Shown piece after piece: positions 43,600 to 51,190 of a stretch of DNA of 64,000 nucleotides. Source of the DNA: VRUE01 sp963712595 (GTDB lineage Bacteria; Actinomycetota; Thermoleophilia; Solirubrobacterales; 70-9); contig CAVQIM010000004.1 in assembly GCA_963712595.1 (NCBI GenBank), positions 1 through 64,000 on the forward strand. The letters are read 5' to 3'. The notes below the pieces were generated by a model. The model was given only the letters and a program-made list of their open reading frames with translations. It did not search any database and had not been told where the DNA came from. Every line of letters begins with the position of its first letter. Within the stretch, counting starts at the first letter, position 1. Both the position numbers and the translations under genes were made by a program.

Positions 43600-43716
43600 C
43601 TGTCTGCGCTCTCCTTAGGTTCGTGAAAGTCGGCCCGGGAGGCTATAGGGAAAGGAGCCTGGCTGACTGGCCAGTCGGCTGTCGCCGCCTGGTGCGCGAC
43701 GATTCTCGTGCGCCCT

Positions 43717-44070
43717 ATGGAGAGGCACATCGAAGAGAGCCTGCGCGCCGTCTACGCGGCTTTCAACTCCCGCGACCTCGAGAGCGTGACCGAGCGGATG
43801 CACGCCGAAATCGATTGGCCGAACGCCTGGGAGGGAGGCCGGGTCTTGGGGCGCGACCGAGTGCTCGAGTACTGGCATCGCCAGCTGGAGGAGATCTCGA
43901 GCGAGGTTCAGCCGCTGTCCTTCGTCGAGGAGCCCGATGGCGCGATCACCGTCGCCGTCCATCAGGTGGTGCGCGACTCCCGCTCGGGTGCGCTGCTCTC
44001 GGACAGCCATGTTCGCCACTGCTACCGGCTCGAGGACGGCCTGATCGTTCGGATGGACGTTCTCGACTGA
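43717..44070 (+). CDS. SnoaL/NTF2-fold protein
   Basis: 117 residues from ATG 43717; GTG 43708 would add three. 'LRAVYAAFNSRDLESVTERM' and 'EIDWPNAWEGGRVLGRD' are the SnoaL-like signature, ending 'HCYRLEDGLIVRMDVLD'. Probably a small-molecule-binding or hydrolytic protein; ligand unknown. Tail-to-tail with the glyoxalase-like gene, 2 bp apart. Confidence 0.85.
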   Translation: MERHIEESLRAVYAAFNSRDLESVTERMHAEIDWPNAWEGGRVLGRDRVLEYWHRQLEEISSEVQPLSFVEEPDGAITVAVHQVVRDSRSGALLSDSHVRHCYRLEDGLIVRMDVLD

Positions 44071-44072
44071 GC

Positions 44073-44492
44073 TCAGGAGAGCCGCACGCCGCCGTCCTCG
44101 GTGATCGTCCAGTGTGGGTTGTGGGCGACCTCCCAGGGATGGCCGTCCGGGTCGATGAAGAGGGCGCTGTAGCCGCCCCAAAAGGTCTCGGCGGGCTCGC
44201 GGCCGATCTTCGCGCCGGCGGCGCGGGCCTCCTCGACAACGGTGTCGACCTCCTCGCGAGAGCCGAAGTTGAGAGCGAGGGTGATGCCGCCCCAGCCGCC
44301 TGGGTCCTCGACGCAGCTGTCCTCGGCGAGCCGTGCCCGATCCCAGAGGGCGACGACCATCTCGCCGGCCTGGAAGAAGACGACGTCGTCCTCCGGTCCT
44401 GCGCCCGTCTTCCAGCCCAGCGCTTCGTAGAAGCGGCGCGCCCGCTCAAGGTCTGCCACCCCGAGGGTGACCAGGCTGACGCGCTGCTTCAC
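44073..44492 (-). CDS. Glyoxalase/bleomycin-resistance (VOC) family protein
   Basis: 139 residues from GTG 44492, seven bases after the stop of the DUF4234 gene. Two beta-alpha-beta-beta-beta halves: 'SLVTLGVADLERARRFYEAL' and 'GYSALFIDPDGHPWEVAHNP'. The Asp-Pro-Asp-Gly-His-Pro-Trp-Glu segment is the usual metal-side motif. Metal-dependent enzyme or binding protein with no predictable substrate. Confidence 0.9.
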   Translation of the reverse strand: MKQRVSLVTLGVADLERARRFYEALGWKTGAGPEDDVVFFQAGEMVVALWDRARLAEDSCVEDPGGWGGITLALNFGSREEVDTVVEEARAAGAKIGREPAETFWGGYSALFIDPDGHPWEVAHNPHWTITEDGGVRLS

Positions 44493-44499
44493 GGTTCGA

Positions 44500-45021
44500 T
44501 CAGGCCGTGGGGCCGGGCGGTGGCGCGTCTGCCGCCGGTGGCTCGCTTGCCTGCGGCTCCTGCGGTAGCGGCGGCGGCATCGCGTCCGATTGCGCAGGCG
44601 GGGCCGGCTGCCCCTCCAGTGGCTCGGCTTCCGCCTGCCAGACGTTGTTGAGCGAGACCTGGATGTACGCCCAGAGGCCGGGAGCGAGGAGGACGTAGAG
44701 CAGGATTGCGATCCAGCCGTTGAGCGGCTCCTGGCCTGCAAGTCGCGACGCACCCATCACGCGCTTGGTTCCGCGCCAGTAGGTGATCAGGGCTGGCACG
44801 ATGATCAGGGCGCCGGGGAAGAGCGCCAGCACGGAGTTTGTCGGGTTTTGGCCGAGGTCGTAACCCTTCGCCTGGCCGTAGTCGCGCAGCTCGCGATTGA
44901 TTCGGTACCACCAGACGAGGTGGTAGATGCCAAGTGTGATCAGCGGCAGCAGCGCCGCCGCCCAGGGGCTGCGGATCTTGACCGGCTCCCGGTTCTCCCT
45001 GAGCTGCATTTCGTAGGCCAT
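44500..45021 (-). CDS. DUF4234 membrane protein
   Basis: 173 residues with three or four membrane helices ('WAAALLPLITLGIYHLVWWY', 'VLALFPGALIIVPALITYW', 'WIAILLYVLLAPGLWAYI'). 'GIYHLVWWYRINRELRDYG' is the DUF4234 hallmark. The last ~45 residues are Pro/Ala/Glu-rich and disordered. Role unknown. Confidence 0.88.
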   Translation of the reverse strand: MAYEMQLRENREPVKIRSPWAAALLPLITLGIYHLVWWYRINRELRDYGQAKGYDLGQNPTNSVLALFPGALIIVPALITYWRGTKRVMGASRLAGQEPLNGWIAILLYVLLAPGLWAYIQVSLNNVWQAEAEPLEGQPAPPAQSDAMPPPLPQEPQASEPPAADAPPPGPTA

Positions 45022-45138
45022 CGGACCCTCGATTCTCCCCGCCGGTAGTGGTCGGGAGGACCCTACTCGACAATCGGCGCAGCTCCTATTCCATCGGCGA
45101 CCGTGCGGTCCGGGAGAATGACCCGGTGAGGCCGCGGC

Positions 45139-45834
45139 GTGGGTGACCTGGGCAGCATCTTCCTGCTTTCGCTCGTGGCGATGTTCAACCCGACCCTGCT
45201 GGCTGCGGTCACGGTGCTGCTGCTCTTGCCGAACCCGAAGAGGCTGATGCTCGGCTATCTGCTCGGGGCCTATCTGGCCAGTATCTCCCTCGGCCTGCTG
45301 ATCGTCTTCTCGCTCAATGATGCGAGCAGTGTCGAAACGGCGAAGAGCACGCTCAGCCCAAGCGAGGACGTCGTCGTCGGCTTGATCGCGCTGATCGTCG
45401 CCTTGGTCCTGCGCACCGGGCGCGACGCGAAGTTGCGTGAGCGGCGGCAGCGGCGAAAGCAGGCAAAGGAGGTCGAGGAGAAGGAATCGTGGCCGGAACG
45501 GATGCTGGGGCGGGGCTCGGCTCGCGTCACCTTCGCGGTCGGCGTCGTGCTCACCTTTCCCGGCGTCTCCTACCTGACCGCCCTCGACCAGATGGCGAAG
45601 CTCGATGCGAGCACGGCGGAGACCGCTCTGCTGGTTGTCGGCTTCTGCCTGATCCAGCAGCTGTTGCTCGAGCTGCCGCTGCTCGGCTACGCCTTCGCTC
45701 CCGAGCGAACTCAGGAGGCGGTGACGAGCTTCCGCGCCTGGCTCGGGCGCAGCGGTCGCGGTGCGGCGACGATCGCCACGGCGGTGATTGGGATCCTCCT
45801 GCTGGTCCGTGGGCTCGCGGGCCTGATCGGCTAG
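45139..45834 (+). CDS. GAP/SfLAP-family membrane transporter-like protein
   Basis: 231 residues from GTG 45139 with GAGG upstream. Six helices in two groups split by a charged loop ('RERRQRRKQAKEVEEKESW'). 'MFNPTLLAAVTVLLLLPNPKR' and 'TFPGVSYLTALDQMAK' fit the Sap/GAP family (PF11139), LysE-related proteins implicated in glycolipid traffic in mycobacteria. Substrate unknown here. Confidence 0.85.
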   Translation: MGDLGSIFLLSLVAMFNPTLLAAVTVLLLLPNPKRLMLGYLLGAYLASISLGLLIVFSLNDASSVETAKSTLSPSEDVVVGLIALIVALVLRTGRDAKLRERRQRRKQAKEVEEKESWPERMLGRGSARVTFAVGVVLTFPGVSYLTALDQMAKLDASTAETALLVVGFCLIQQLLLELPLLGYAFAPERTQEAVTSFRAWLGRSGRGAATIATAVIGILLLVRGLAGLIG

Positions 45835-45856
45835 GGGCGGTCCTGGGCGCCCCTGC

Positions 45857-46279
45857 TCACGCCTTGCCCACGGTGGCGAGGTACTCGTCGAGCTTCTTGC
45901 TCATCTGGGTGTCCTCGTAGACCTCGTATTCGCGCAGCAGGCCCCACGCGATCCGACCCCAGATCACATAGCGATTCTCGTACACCCGCTCCCCTTCGGG
46001 AGAGTCGAGGAAGTCATAGCCGCGGATGCAGATCGTCTGGTTCCAGGGAAAGCCCTTGAGCACGACCTCGTCCGGATAGATCTGAATGCCGACGTCGGCG
46101 AAGCGGCGAAGCCAGGGCTCGAGCTCGGCCTTTCCGTCGAACTCGCCACCCCAAGAGCTGTCTCCGGGGAAGCGGAACTTGACGTCCTCGGCATCCATGC
46201 GCAGCGTCGGGGCGAGGTCTCCTTCGCGGGCCATCGCCATGTTGCGGGAGATCATCCTCTTGGCCAACCAGGACAGCAT
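45857..46279 (-). CDS. NTF2-like (SnoaL-type) protein
   Basis: 140 residues. 'LAPTLRMDAEDVKFRFPGDS' and 'KAELEPWLRRFADVGIQIYP' followed by 'NRYVIWGRIAWGLLREYEVY' show the cone-shaped NTF2 fold. No signal peptide; the N-terminal helix 'WLAKRMISRNMAMAREGD' is amphipathic. Ligand unknown. Confidence 0.85.
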   Translation of the reverse strand: MLSWLAKRMISRNMAMAREGDLAPTLRMDAEDVKFRFPGDSSWGGEFDGKAELEPWLRRFADVGIQIYPDEVVLKGFPWNQTICIRGYDFLDSPEGERVYENRYVIWGRIAWGLLREYEVYEDTQMSKKLDEYLATVGKA

Positions 46280-46308
46280 CGACGCCTCCTCGGATCGGGG
46301 GTTGGGAC

Positions 46309-46743
46309 TCAGACCGTAGCGATGGCCGCGAGATCCTTGGGCCTGAGCAGAGCCAGCAAGGTGCCCCCGTCGATGATCGCCAGCCCGCCCTTGCGCAGCT
46401 TCACGTTGGCCCCGGCCAGGCGGGCAATCTCGCCGGAAAGATCGGGCTCGTGGCCGACGATGAGGACGTCGCCCCTGCCGGCGGAGAGAGCGAGCGCGTC
46501 GAAGGGGCCGCCGCGCAGCTCCTCGGCGACCTCCGGCTCGAGCCGGAGGGAGGCGCAGGCCAGCCGGGCGGTCTCGGCCGCCCGCACCTTTGGGCTCGTC
46601 AGACAGGCGTCGATTCTGGCGTCGAGCGCCGCAAGTGCGCGTCCAGCGGCCTTCGCCTGTCGTTCGCCCTTCGCGGTCAGGCGGCGGGCCGCGTCGTCAC
46701 CGCCTCCATTCTCGGCATCGCCATGTCGGAGCAAGTAGATCAC
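46309..46743 (-). CDS. sixA: Phosphohistidine phosphatase SixA-like
   Basis: 144 residues from GTG 46743, overlapping the preceding stop (GTGA). Histidine-phosphatase superfamily: 'MIYLLRHGDAE' (RHG), 'LTAKGERQAKAAGRAL', 'TSPKVRAAETA' and the second His in 'VLIVGHEPDLSG'. SixA removes phosphate from phosphohistidine on HPt domains or the phosphotransferase system. Translationally coupled to the MBL-like gene. Confidence 0.93.
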   Translation of the reverse strand: MIYLLRHGDAENGGGDDAARRLTAKGERQAKAAGRALAALDARIDACLTSPKVRAAETARLACASLRLEPEVAEELRGGPFDALALSAGRGDVLIVGHEPDLSGEIARLAGANVKLRKGGLAIIDGGTLLALLRPKDLAAIATV

Positions 46744-47336
46744 CGGTTTTTCGCCACCGTCCGCAGTGCCTCGCGGCCCTCGCCGAGCAGCGGACCGCCG
46801 TGGGCGAAGAGGAGGTGCTCGAACCGCTGGTCGAGGAGCGCATCGCAGCGCTCGCGGATGCGGCGCTTGACGCCCTCGGGATCGTCGCCGATCAAACCGT
46901 CGGAGACGAACCCCACCGTGTCGCGATGAATCAGGCTGTCGGCGAAGAGCAATGCTCCGCCGCCGGCCTCGATCGACAACACCGTGTCGTCGGGACAGAT
47001 CGCGTCCATCTCCAGCGCGACGACGTCGTCGGCGAGTCGGTCACCGAAGGCGAAGCCGCTGACCTCCGGACCGTCCTCGAACTCGTACAGGCCGGACTCG
47101 TGGCAGAGGATCGGACAGCCGAACCGCTCCCCGATCTCCGCCGCGTGCCTGCGGTGGTGTCGGTTCGAGAGCACGACCCGCTCAACCCCTCGCTCCTCGA
47201 GCCACCCGATCCCCTCGTCCGGCAGCAGGGGGTCGATCGCGGTCCCCGAGCCGGCGACGAAGTGGCAGTCGACCTCCGTCCCGATGCTTGGATGCATCGC
47301 CTTCCAGTGGAAGACCCCGTCGAGGATCTCGTCCAT
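46740..47336 (-). CDS. MBL-fold-like protein with altered metal motif
   Basis: 198 residues from ATG 47336; ATG 47360 is the alternative. The fold is suggested by 'GVFHWKAMHPSIGTEVDCHF', 'VVLSNRHHRRHAAEIGERFG', 'ADSLIHRDTVGFV' and 'LLFAHGGPLLGEG'. The HxHxDH motif is replaced by N-R-H-H-R-R-H, so metal binding is partial at best. Related actinobacterial proteins with an 'NRHH' motif exist as a subgroup, to my knowledge without a known reaction. Confidence 0.85.
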   Translation of the reverse strand: MDEILDGVFHWKAMHPSIGTEVDCHFVAGSGTAIDPLLPDEGIGWLEERGVERVVLSNRHHRRHAAEIGERFGCPILCHESGLYEFEDGPEVSGFAFGDRLADDVVALEMDAICPDDTVLSIEAGGGALLFADSLIHRDTVGFVSDGLIGDDPEGVKRRIRERCDALLDQRFEHLLFAHGGPLLGEGREALRTVAKNR

Positions 47337-47358
47337 CGCGACCAACCTACCCGGCTGC

Positions 47359-47377
47359 ATCGTGGGCTACCCACGAT
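47359..47377 (-). terminator. Short hairpin after the GNAT gene
   Basis: ATCGTGGG, CTA, CCCACGAT forms an 8-bp stem 9 bp beyond the stop of the leftward GNAT gene and just upstream of the MBL-like start. No U-tract follows. Terminator or operator. Confidence 0.4.
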
Positions 47378-47385
47378 TTCGTCGA

Positions 47386-47793
47386 CTACAAGTTGCGAAC
47401 TCGCCGGCCGATCTCTCGATCCAGCGGATAGCCAGCGGACTCCCAGAACCCGCCGGCGACCTCGTCGTCAAATGCGACCAGTGCGGTTACGCGCCTGACC
47501 CCACACTGCCGCAGGTAGTCCTCGCCGGCCCGAGTCAGCGCCAGCCCGATGCCCTCCCGCCGGTGCCCGTCGCGAACGGCAAGCCGGTACATGTTCCCCC
47601 GCCACCCGTCCCAGGCGGCGATCAGGGCACCGACTATCTCTTCGTCTCGCTCGGCCACCAGAAGGGCGGCGGGGGACTCGGCGACCAAGCGCTCAACGTC
47701 ATCGAGACGATCGACCGTGCTCGCATGATCGCTGCGAGCCTGTGCCCAGAGGTCCAACACCACAGGCAGGTCGGACTCTCTGCATCGGCGCAC
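47386..47793 (-). CDS. GNAT-family N-acetyltransferase
   Basis: 135 residues from GTG 47793, which has GGTGAGG upstream; the longer frame would run into the att repeat and is rejected. 'VRRCRESDLPVVLDLW' opens the fold; the acetyl-CoA loop is 'LAVRDGHRREGIGLALTRAG' and the end 'FWESAGYPLDREIGRRVRNL' carries the usual Trp/Tyr region. Acetylates an amine; substrate unknown. Last chromosomal gene before the island. Confidence 0.9.
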   Translation of the reverse strand: MRRCRESDLPVVLDLWAQARSDHASTVDRLDDVERLVAESPAALLVAERDEEIVGALIAAWDGWRGNMYRLAVRDGHRREGIGLALTRAGEDYLRQCGVRRVTALVAFDDEVAGGFWESAGYPLDREIGRRVRNL

Positions 47794-47864
47794 GGTGATT
47801 GCCTCACCAGTCAAGTGCGGAGCATACGCCGCCCGCCCGAAGCTCCGGGACCGTGTTGTGCCCT

Positions 47865-47897
47865 CAACCCCATCAGCTTGCCGAGGATCTCCTTCAT
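47865..47897 (+). repeat. Left attachment-site repeat of the island
   Basis: 33 bp, 32 identical to 51191-51223. On the minus strand it spells MKEILGKLMGL, the C-terminus of the acyl-CoA dehydrogenase at 51188-52366, but here it continues without the stop. A stray copy of a gene's last codons 3.3 kb away is the standard mark of integration into that gene's 3' end. Confidence 0.85.
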
Positions 47898-48014
47898 GGG
47901 TTCCGAGCATGGCACGGGAGGGCACGCGAGGTCATCCGAGGGCACGGATTCGCTGCAAATCAGCTTGTTTGAGGATGGGGCTGATGATCGGCCGTGATTG
48001 TGCGTAGCCCGCTT

Positions 48015-48034
48015 GATGTGTCCGAATCGTGTCC
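48015..48034 (+). repeat. 20-bp internal direct repeat, left copy
   Basis: GATGTGTCCGAATCGTGTCC, identical to 51120-51139. Both copies lie just inside the island ends in the same orientation; at the right end it encodes the recombinase's DVSESCP. Possibly a recombinase arm site or the scar of an earlier insertion. Confidence 0.8.
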
Positions 48035-48052
48035 AAGGGCCAGGCGCGGCGT

Positions 48053-48466
48053 TCAGGAGCCGGCTTCGTTTTCGGGGCAGAGGTCGTCAGGGGCTTTGAT
48101 CCATTTCGCCGCCCTGCAGAACGCGCGCGCCTTCTTCTTAGTCATTTTCCCTACGACTTCTGCATGGGCGGGTTCGTCGTCTTCAGGGGCCCGCTCAACG
48201 GTTTGTCCGTGTTTGACTGCCAGCTCTGCCGTGATCGCAACCAGGAAATCCTCTGGATAGTCATTGAGAACGTCGAGCGGTTCTCTGCCGTCGCTGCGGA
48301 GGGCGTCCTCGATCACCACCGACATGCGCTCGGTATTGAAGATTGCGCTTGAGAGGCGCACGCAATCGCGATTGTCGTCGTAAACGAGTCCTTGGTTTGC
48401 CGTCGGGGGAATCCGACGGTAGAGCTCAGTCTCAGGCGCAACCGGTGAGTCGGTAGCTACGCTCAC
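48053..48466 (-). CDS. Island cassette protein C, 'LYRRIPP' family, unknown function
   Basis: 137 residues from GTG 48466, 17 bp after the preceding gene. No known domain name. Recognisable layout: 'ELYRRIPP' near the start, 'DNRDCVRLSSAIFN', 'MSVVIEDALRSDG', a region around 'LVAITAELAVKHGQTVERAP', then 'DEPAHAEVVGKMTKKKARAF' and 'AAKWI'. I associate this layout with small bacterial proteins found beside TIGR04255 genes; this is memory, not a search. Soluble, no signal peptide. Probably works with the two genes upstream. Confidence 0.85.
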   Translation of the reverse strand: MSVATDSPVAPETELYRRIPPTANQGLVYDDNRDCVRLSSAIFNTERMSVVIEDALRSDGREPLDVLNDYPEDFLVAITAELAVKHGQTVERAPEDDEPAHAEVVGKMTKKKARAFCRAAKWIKAPDDLCPENEAGS

Positions 48467-48483
48467 AAGGCCGCGTAGCTTGA

Positions 48484-49107
48484 CTAATCGGCAAGACGTT
48501 CCGCGAGGTTGTGCTCAGCGAAGCCTGATTCGGCAGGGCCTTCCCATTCGCGCCCTGACTCGATTTCGCAAAGGTAAAGCTCCGCCACGCTCCGTCCGGC
48601 CACCAATACCTCCACGTCAAGACCGTTGCGGTGCCACTCCAGTTGGACGCCTCCGCCACTGATCGGAACGATCGCGGGGGCTGGAGAAGTTGGAAGCAGG
48701 GTGGCGCGCAAGAACTGAAAAGCCGAGAGAACGTCTGTCGGGTCGATTACCGGGGCTCCGTGGTGATCCCAGTCGGCCGGCAGCGATAGCAAGTTGTCGA
48801 GGCGGTTGACCACGGATTCGAGCCATTGATCCACCGGCGCGGGGGGCTCGGTGGATTCGCCAGAGGGCGCGGGTCGAAACTCGTCGGGTGCAAAAAGAAC
48901 CTGAGACGAAACCGATTCAAAAGGCTCTCGACACGAATGCTCGATGGCGCTTGACAGATGGACCGGGACGTAGAGCAGCCGACTTGGACTTGGAGCCGAG
49001 ACAGGCTGGAAATAGGTGCCGGTAGCGAGGCTGCCCACTACCCAGCGCTCCGAGACCAGCTGGTCATTGCTGGTCTCCTCTATGAGGGCTGTTGGCGGGG
49101 GAGTCAT
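48484..49107 (-). CDS. Island cassette protein B, 'GGVQLEW' core, unknown function
   Basis: 207 residues from ATG 49107, which shares one base with the preceding stop (TGATG). The first ~100 residues are variable; then comes 'LLSLPADWDHHGAPVIDPTD', 'AFQFLRATLL', 'IVPISGGGVQLEW' and 'DVEVLVAGRSVAELYL'. The 'W-D-x-x-G-A-x-x-I ... GGVQLEW' pattern is one I associate with partners of TIGR04255 proteins. No catalytic motif is visible. The 'GGVQLEWHRNGLDVEVLVAG' strand pair looks like a small beta-sheet domain. Confidence 0.87.
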   Translation of the reverse strand: MTPPPTALIEETSNDQLVSERWVVGSLATGTYFQPVSAPSPSRLLYVPVHLSSAIEHSCREPFESVSSQVLFAPDEFRPAPSGESTEPPAPVDQWLESVVNRLDNLLSLPADWDHHGAPVIDPTDVLSAFQFLRATLLPTSPAPAIVPISGGGVQLEWHRNGLDVEVLVAGRSVAELYLCEIESGREWEGPAESGFAEHNLAERLAD

Positions 49108-49958
49108 CAATCCTGAAGTCCCCACTCCTTGTGCATGGCCGGAGTGGTGATGTCCTTGAATGATCGGACGATCAAGTCTCGTCCTTGATCCAAGCATCGC
49201 ATAACCGCTGCGCGGCTATGGGCATCAGGGCGCGCCAGCACCTTCAATTCCACAACGTATCCCGGCAGATGGTCGTCGGCCCGGAAGGCGGGGTTGGCTT
49301 TGATGTAGAGGCGACCGCGAGGGTCTTGGCTTGGAGGAAGGGGAGGGAGCAGGTGGCGTTGTTGAAACGCTGTGTCCTCGACAGGCGGCAGAACTGAAGA
49401 TTTAGGTGAGCTAACGAAGCGCAAAATCCTCCCCAGGGGTAGTCGAACAGCTGGGTCGGTTGGGCTGCTGGCGAGAATGTTGTTGACGTAAGTTGTTGCG
49501 CACCATTCGGGAGGATTCGCCGCAAGCCGCTCGTCTCCCACTGCGACCGCGAACGTGCGGTAGAGATCCTCGAAACGACGGCGGATTGAGCGATAGCGCG
49601 GGTATGTCTCCCCGTCTTGCTGTCGCCGCCAGTTAAAGACAAAGCGATCTGGTTGGACTTGGACTAGCCAGTGCGGGTCGGCGCCGACGAACCAATATCG
49701 CTGGGGCTCCACACCGAGATTGATTTGGATTTGCTGGGAAGGGGCTACTGGACCAAAGCTCTCATCGATGCGGTCCATCGCTTCCCGCTTTTCCATGGTG
49801 GGGAATTGATCTCGAATTTGCGGCCAGAAGTCGGCAAGGGCGATGGCATCATCGGCAACTGGGCCTGCGAATTGCACCCCGAGCGCGACCTCGCTAACCG
49901 GAGGAGCGTCAAAAGAAACCGGATCGCCCAGGGAGATATCTTGGGTTTGATCCGCCAC
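49107..49958 (-). CDS. Island cassette protein A, TIGR04255-like
   Basis: 283 residues. The N-terminal 'FDAPPVSEVALGVQF', then 'DRFVFNWRRQQDGETYPRYR', 'FEDLYRTFAVAVGDE', 'CATTYVNNI' and the C-terminal 'SFKDITTPAMHKEWG' fit the sporadically distributed TIGR04255 family, whose function is, to my knowledge, not described. No membrane helix or nuclease motif seen. First gene of the three-gene cassette; its stop overlaps gene B. The XRE regulator ends 84 bp upstream on the same strand. Confidence 0.85.
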   Translation of the reverse strand: MADQTQDISLGDPVSFDAPPVSEVALGVQFAGPVADDAIALADFWPQIRDQFPTMEKREAMDRIDESFGPVAPSQQIQINLGVEPQRYWFVGADPHWLVQVQPDRFVFNWRRQQDGETYPRYRSIRRRFEDLYRTFAVAVGDERLAANPPEWCATTYVNNILASSPTDPAVRLPLGRILRFVSSPKSSVLPPVEDTAFQQRHLLPPLPPSQDPRGRLYIKANPAFRADDHLPGYVVELKVLARPDAHSRAAVMRCLDQGRDLIVRSFKDITTPAMHKEWGLQD

Positions 49959-50042
49959 CGTTCCCAGAGGTTATAGGCGCAGGATGTCGGGTTGTCTTGC
50001 AGGAGTTAAAGGAGGCTTGGAGAAAGGCAAGAAGACCCCTAG

Positions 50043-50312
50043 CTATCGGCTGAGGCGGTCAACGAGCTTGCCAAGCTCGCCCATTGAGACGCCGAGAGCA
50101 TCCGCAATGCCCTTGATGGTGCCCCAGGTGGGATTGGCATGGCCCCGCTCAATGAGGGAGAGGGTGCCGGTTGTGATGTCAGCCTCGTGGGCAAGGTCTT
50201 CTTGAGTCGCACCGCGCTTTTGGCGTAGCTGGCGGATCGCTTCGCCTAGGGCGGGCTGGGGTTGATCGGAGCGGCGCATCCCGGTTGGGACGCTTTCAGA
50301 CGCGAGCGACAT
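50043..50312 (-). CDS. XRE-family HTH regulator of the island
   Basis: 89 residues (ATG 50312; ATG 50279 is an alternative). A single HTH_3 domain: 'LGEAIRQLRQKRGATQEDLA', 'ADITTGTLSLIERGHANPTW' and 'IKGIADALGVSMGELGKLVD'. Similar to SinR/phage-repressor DNA-binding domains. It probably represses the cassette. A TAGCGA ... TCGCTA pair lies just upstream in the AT-richer gap before the recombinase remnant and may be its site. Confidence 0.92.
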   Translation of the reverse strand: MSLASESVPTGMRRSDQPQPALGEAIRQLRQKRGATQEDLAHEADITTGTLSLIERGHANPTWGTIKGIADALGVSMGELGKLVDRLSR

Positions 50313-50408
50313 GGGCTAGGGCACAAAACAGTAGCGATATGTACTTGGTTGATGCTAGGCTCTCGCTATCTAAAAAAGTGCCCCCGCGCTGCCTGAACAG
50401 CCGGGCTC

Positions 50409-51190
50409 GTGCAGCTCCAAGGCGTCCTGCGTTGTGCGCCGTTGAGTGGCGGCGGATCGCGCACAACCCGGTCAAGTCCGTGAAGAAGCCGAAGGTTCGG
50501 CGCGATCGCGAGGTTCGGCCGCTGTCGCCGTTGACTGTCGAGCGTTTGCGTGTCGCGGCGGCTGGACGGCGGCGAAAGCATGGACCGCGCAACGCGACCC
50601 TGATCGCGGTTCTGGCTTACGCCGGGCTGCGCCCGCAGGAGGCGCAAACGCTCCGCTGGTCAGACGTTCGCGAGCGGACGCTCCTGGTCGAGAAGGCAGC
50701 TGACGGCCAGGGCGGCGTCAAGACGACCAAGACGGGTCAGGCGCGCACGGTTCGGCTGCTCGCGCCGCTCGCCGCCGACCTGGCCGAGTGGCCGGCACCG
50801 CTGCGAGCGCAGTGGCGATGACGACCTTCTGTTCCCGAATCGCTCGGGCGGCGTTTGGAATGACGGCGCTTGGCAGTCATGGCACCGGGACGCCTGGCAT
50901 CCCGCCTGTCGCGTCGCGGGCGTTGAGAACGCCCGCCCGTATGACCTTCGGCACAGCTTCGTCTCGCTTCTGATCCATGAAGGACGCAGCGTGGTCGATG
51001 TTGCTCGGCCGGCTGGGCACTCACCGACGATGACGCTCGACGTTTACGCGCACGTCTTCGATGAGTTCGACATCAGCGAACGTGTCTCTGCCGAGGATCA
51101 GATTGCCCAGGCGCGACGCGATGTGTCCGAATCGTGTCCGCCTAGCGCGGACAATGGGGAGGAGAAGCAGGAAATCCCTGCAAAGCCCTA
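50409..51190 (+). pseudogene. Tyrosine recombinase remnant
   Basis: Pieces of a phage-type integrase in changing frames: 'VQLQGVLRC' then, after a frame change near 50437, 'AVEWRRIAHNPVKSVKKP' and 'LAYAGLRPQEAQTLRWSDV' (box I Arg), then, after another change near 50790, 'ARPYDLRHSFVSLLIHEG' and 'AGHSPTMTLDVYAHVF' (His-x-x-Arg, His and the nucleophile Tyr). The N-terminal arm-binding and most of the core-binding domain are missing. Not functional as read. It ends against the right att repeat. Confidence 0.85.
51120..51139 (+). repeat. 20-bp internal direct repeat, right copy
   Basis: Identical to 48015-48034; encodes DVSESCP at the end of the recombinase frame, 51 bp before the right att repeat. 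Confidence 0.8.

Larger units (their letters stand above)
47898..51190. mobile_element. Small integrated genomic island (~3.3 kb)
   Basis: Bounded by the 33-bp direct repeats. Contains, leftward, an XRE regulator and three tightly spaced genes, and, rightward, a decayed tyrosine recombinase whose end abuts the right repeat. The sequence is visibly less GC-rich than its flanks, especially from 48,000 to 50,400. The 258 bp between the GNAT gene and the first cargo gene hold only the left att and a 20-bp repeat. Confidence 0.8.

Noticed and set aside
47794..47925. Longer GNAT protein starting near 47925
   Set aside because: The extension would be encoded by the att repeat and the recombination junction; GTG 47793 has its own ribosome site.
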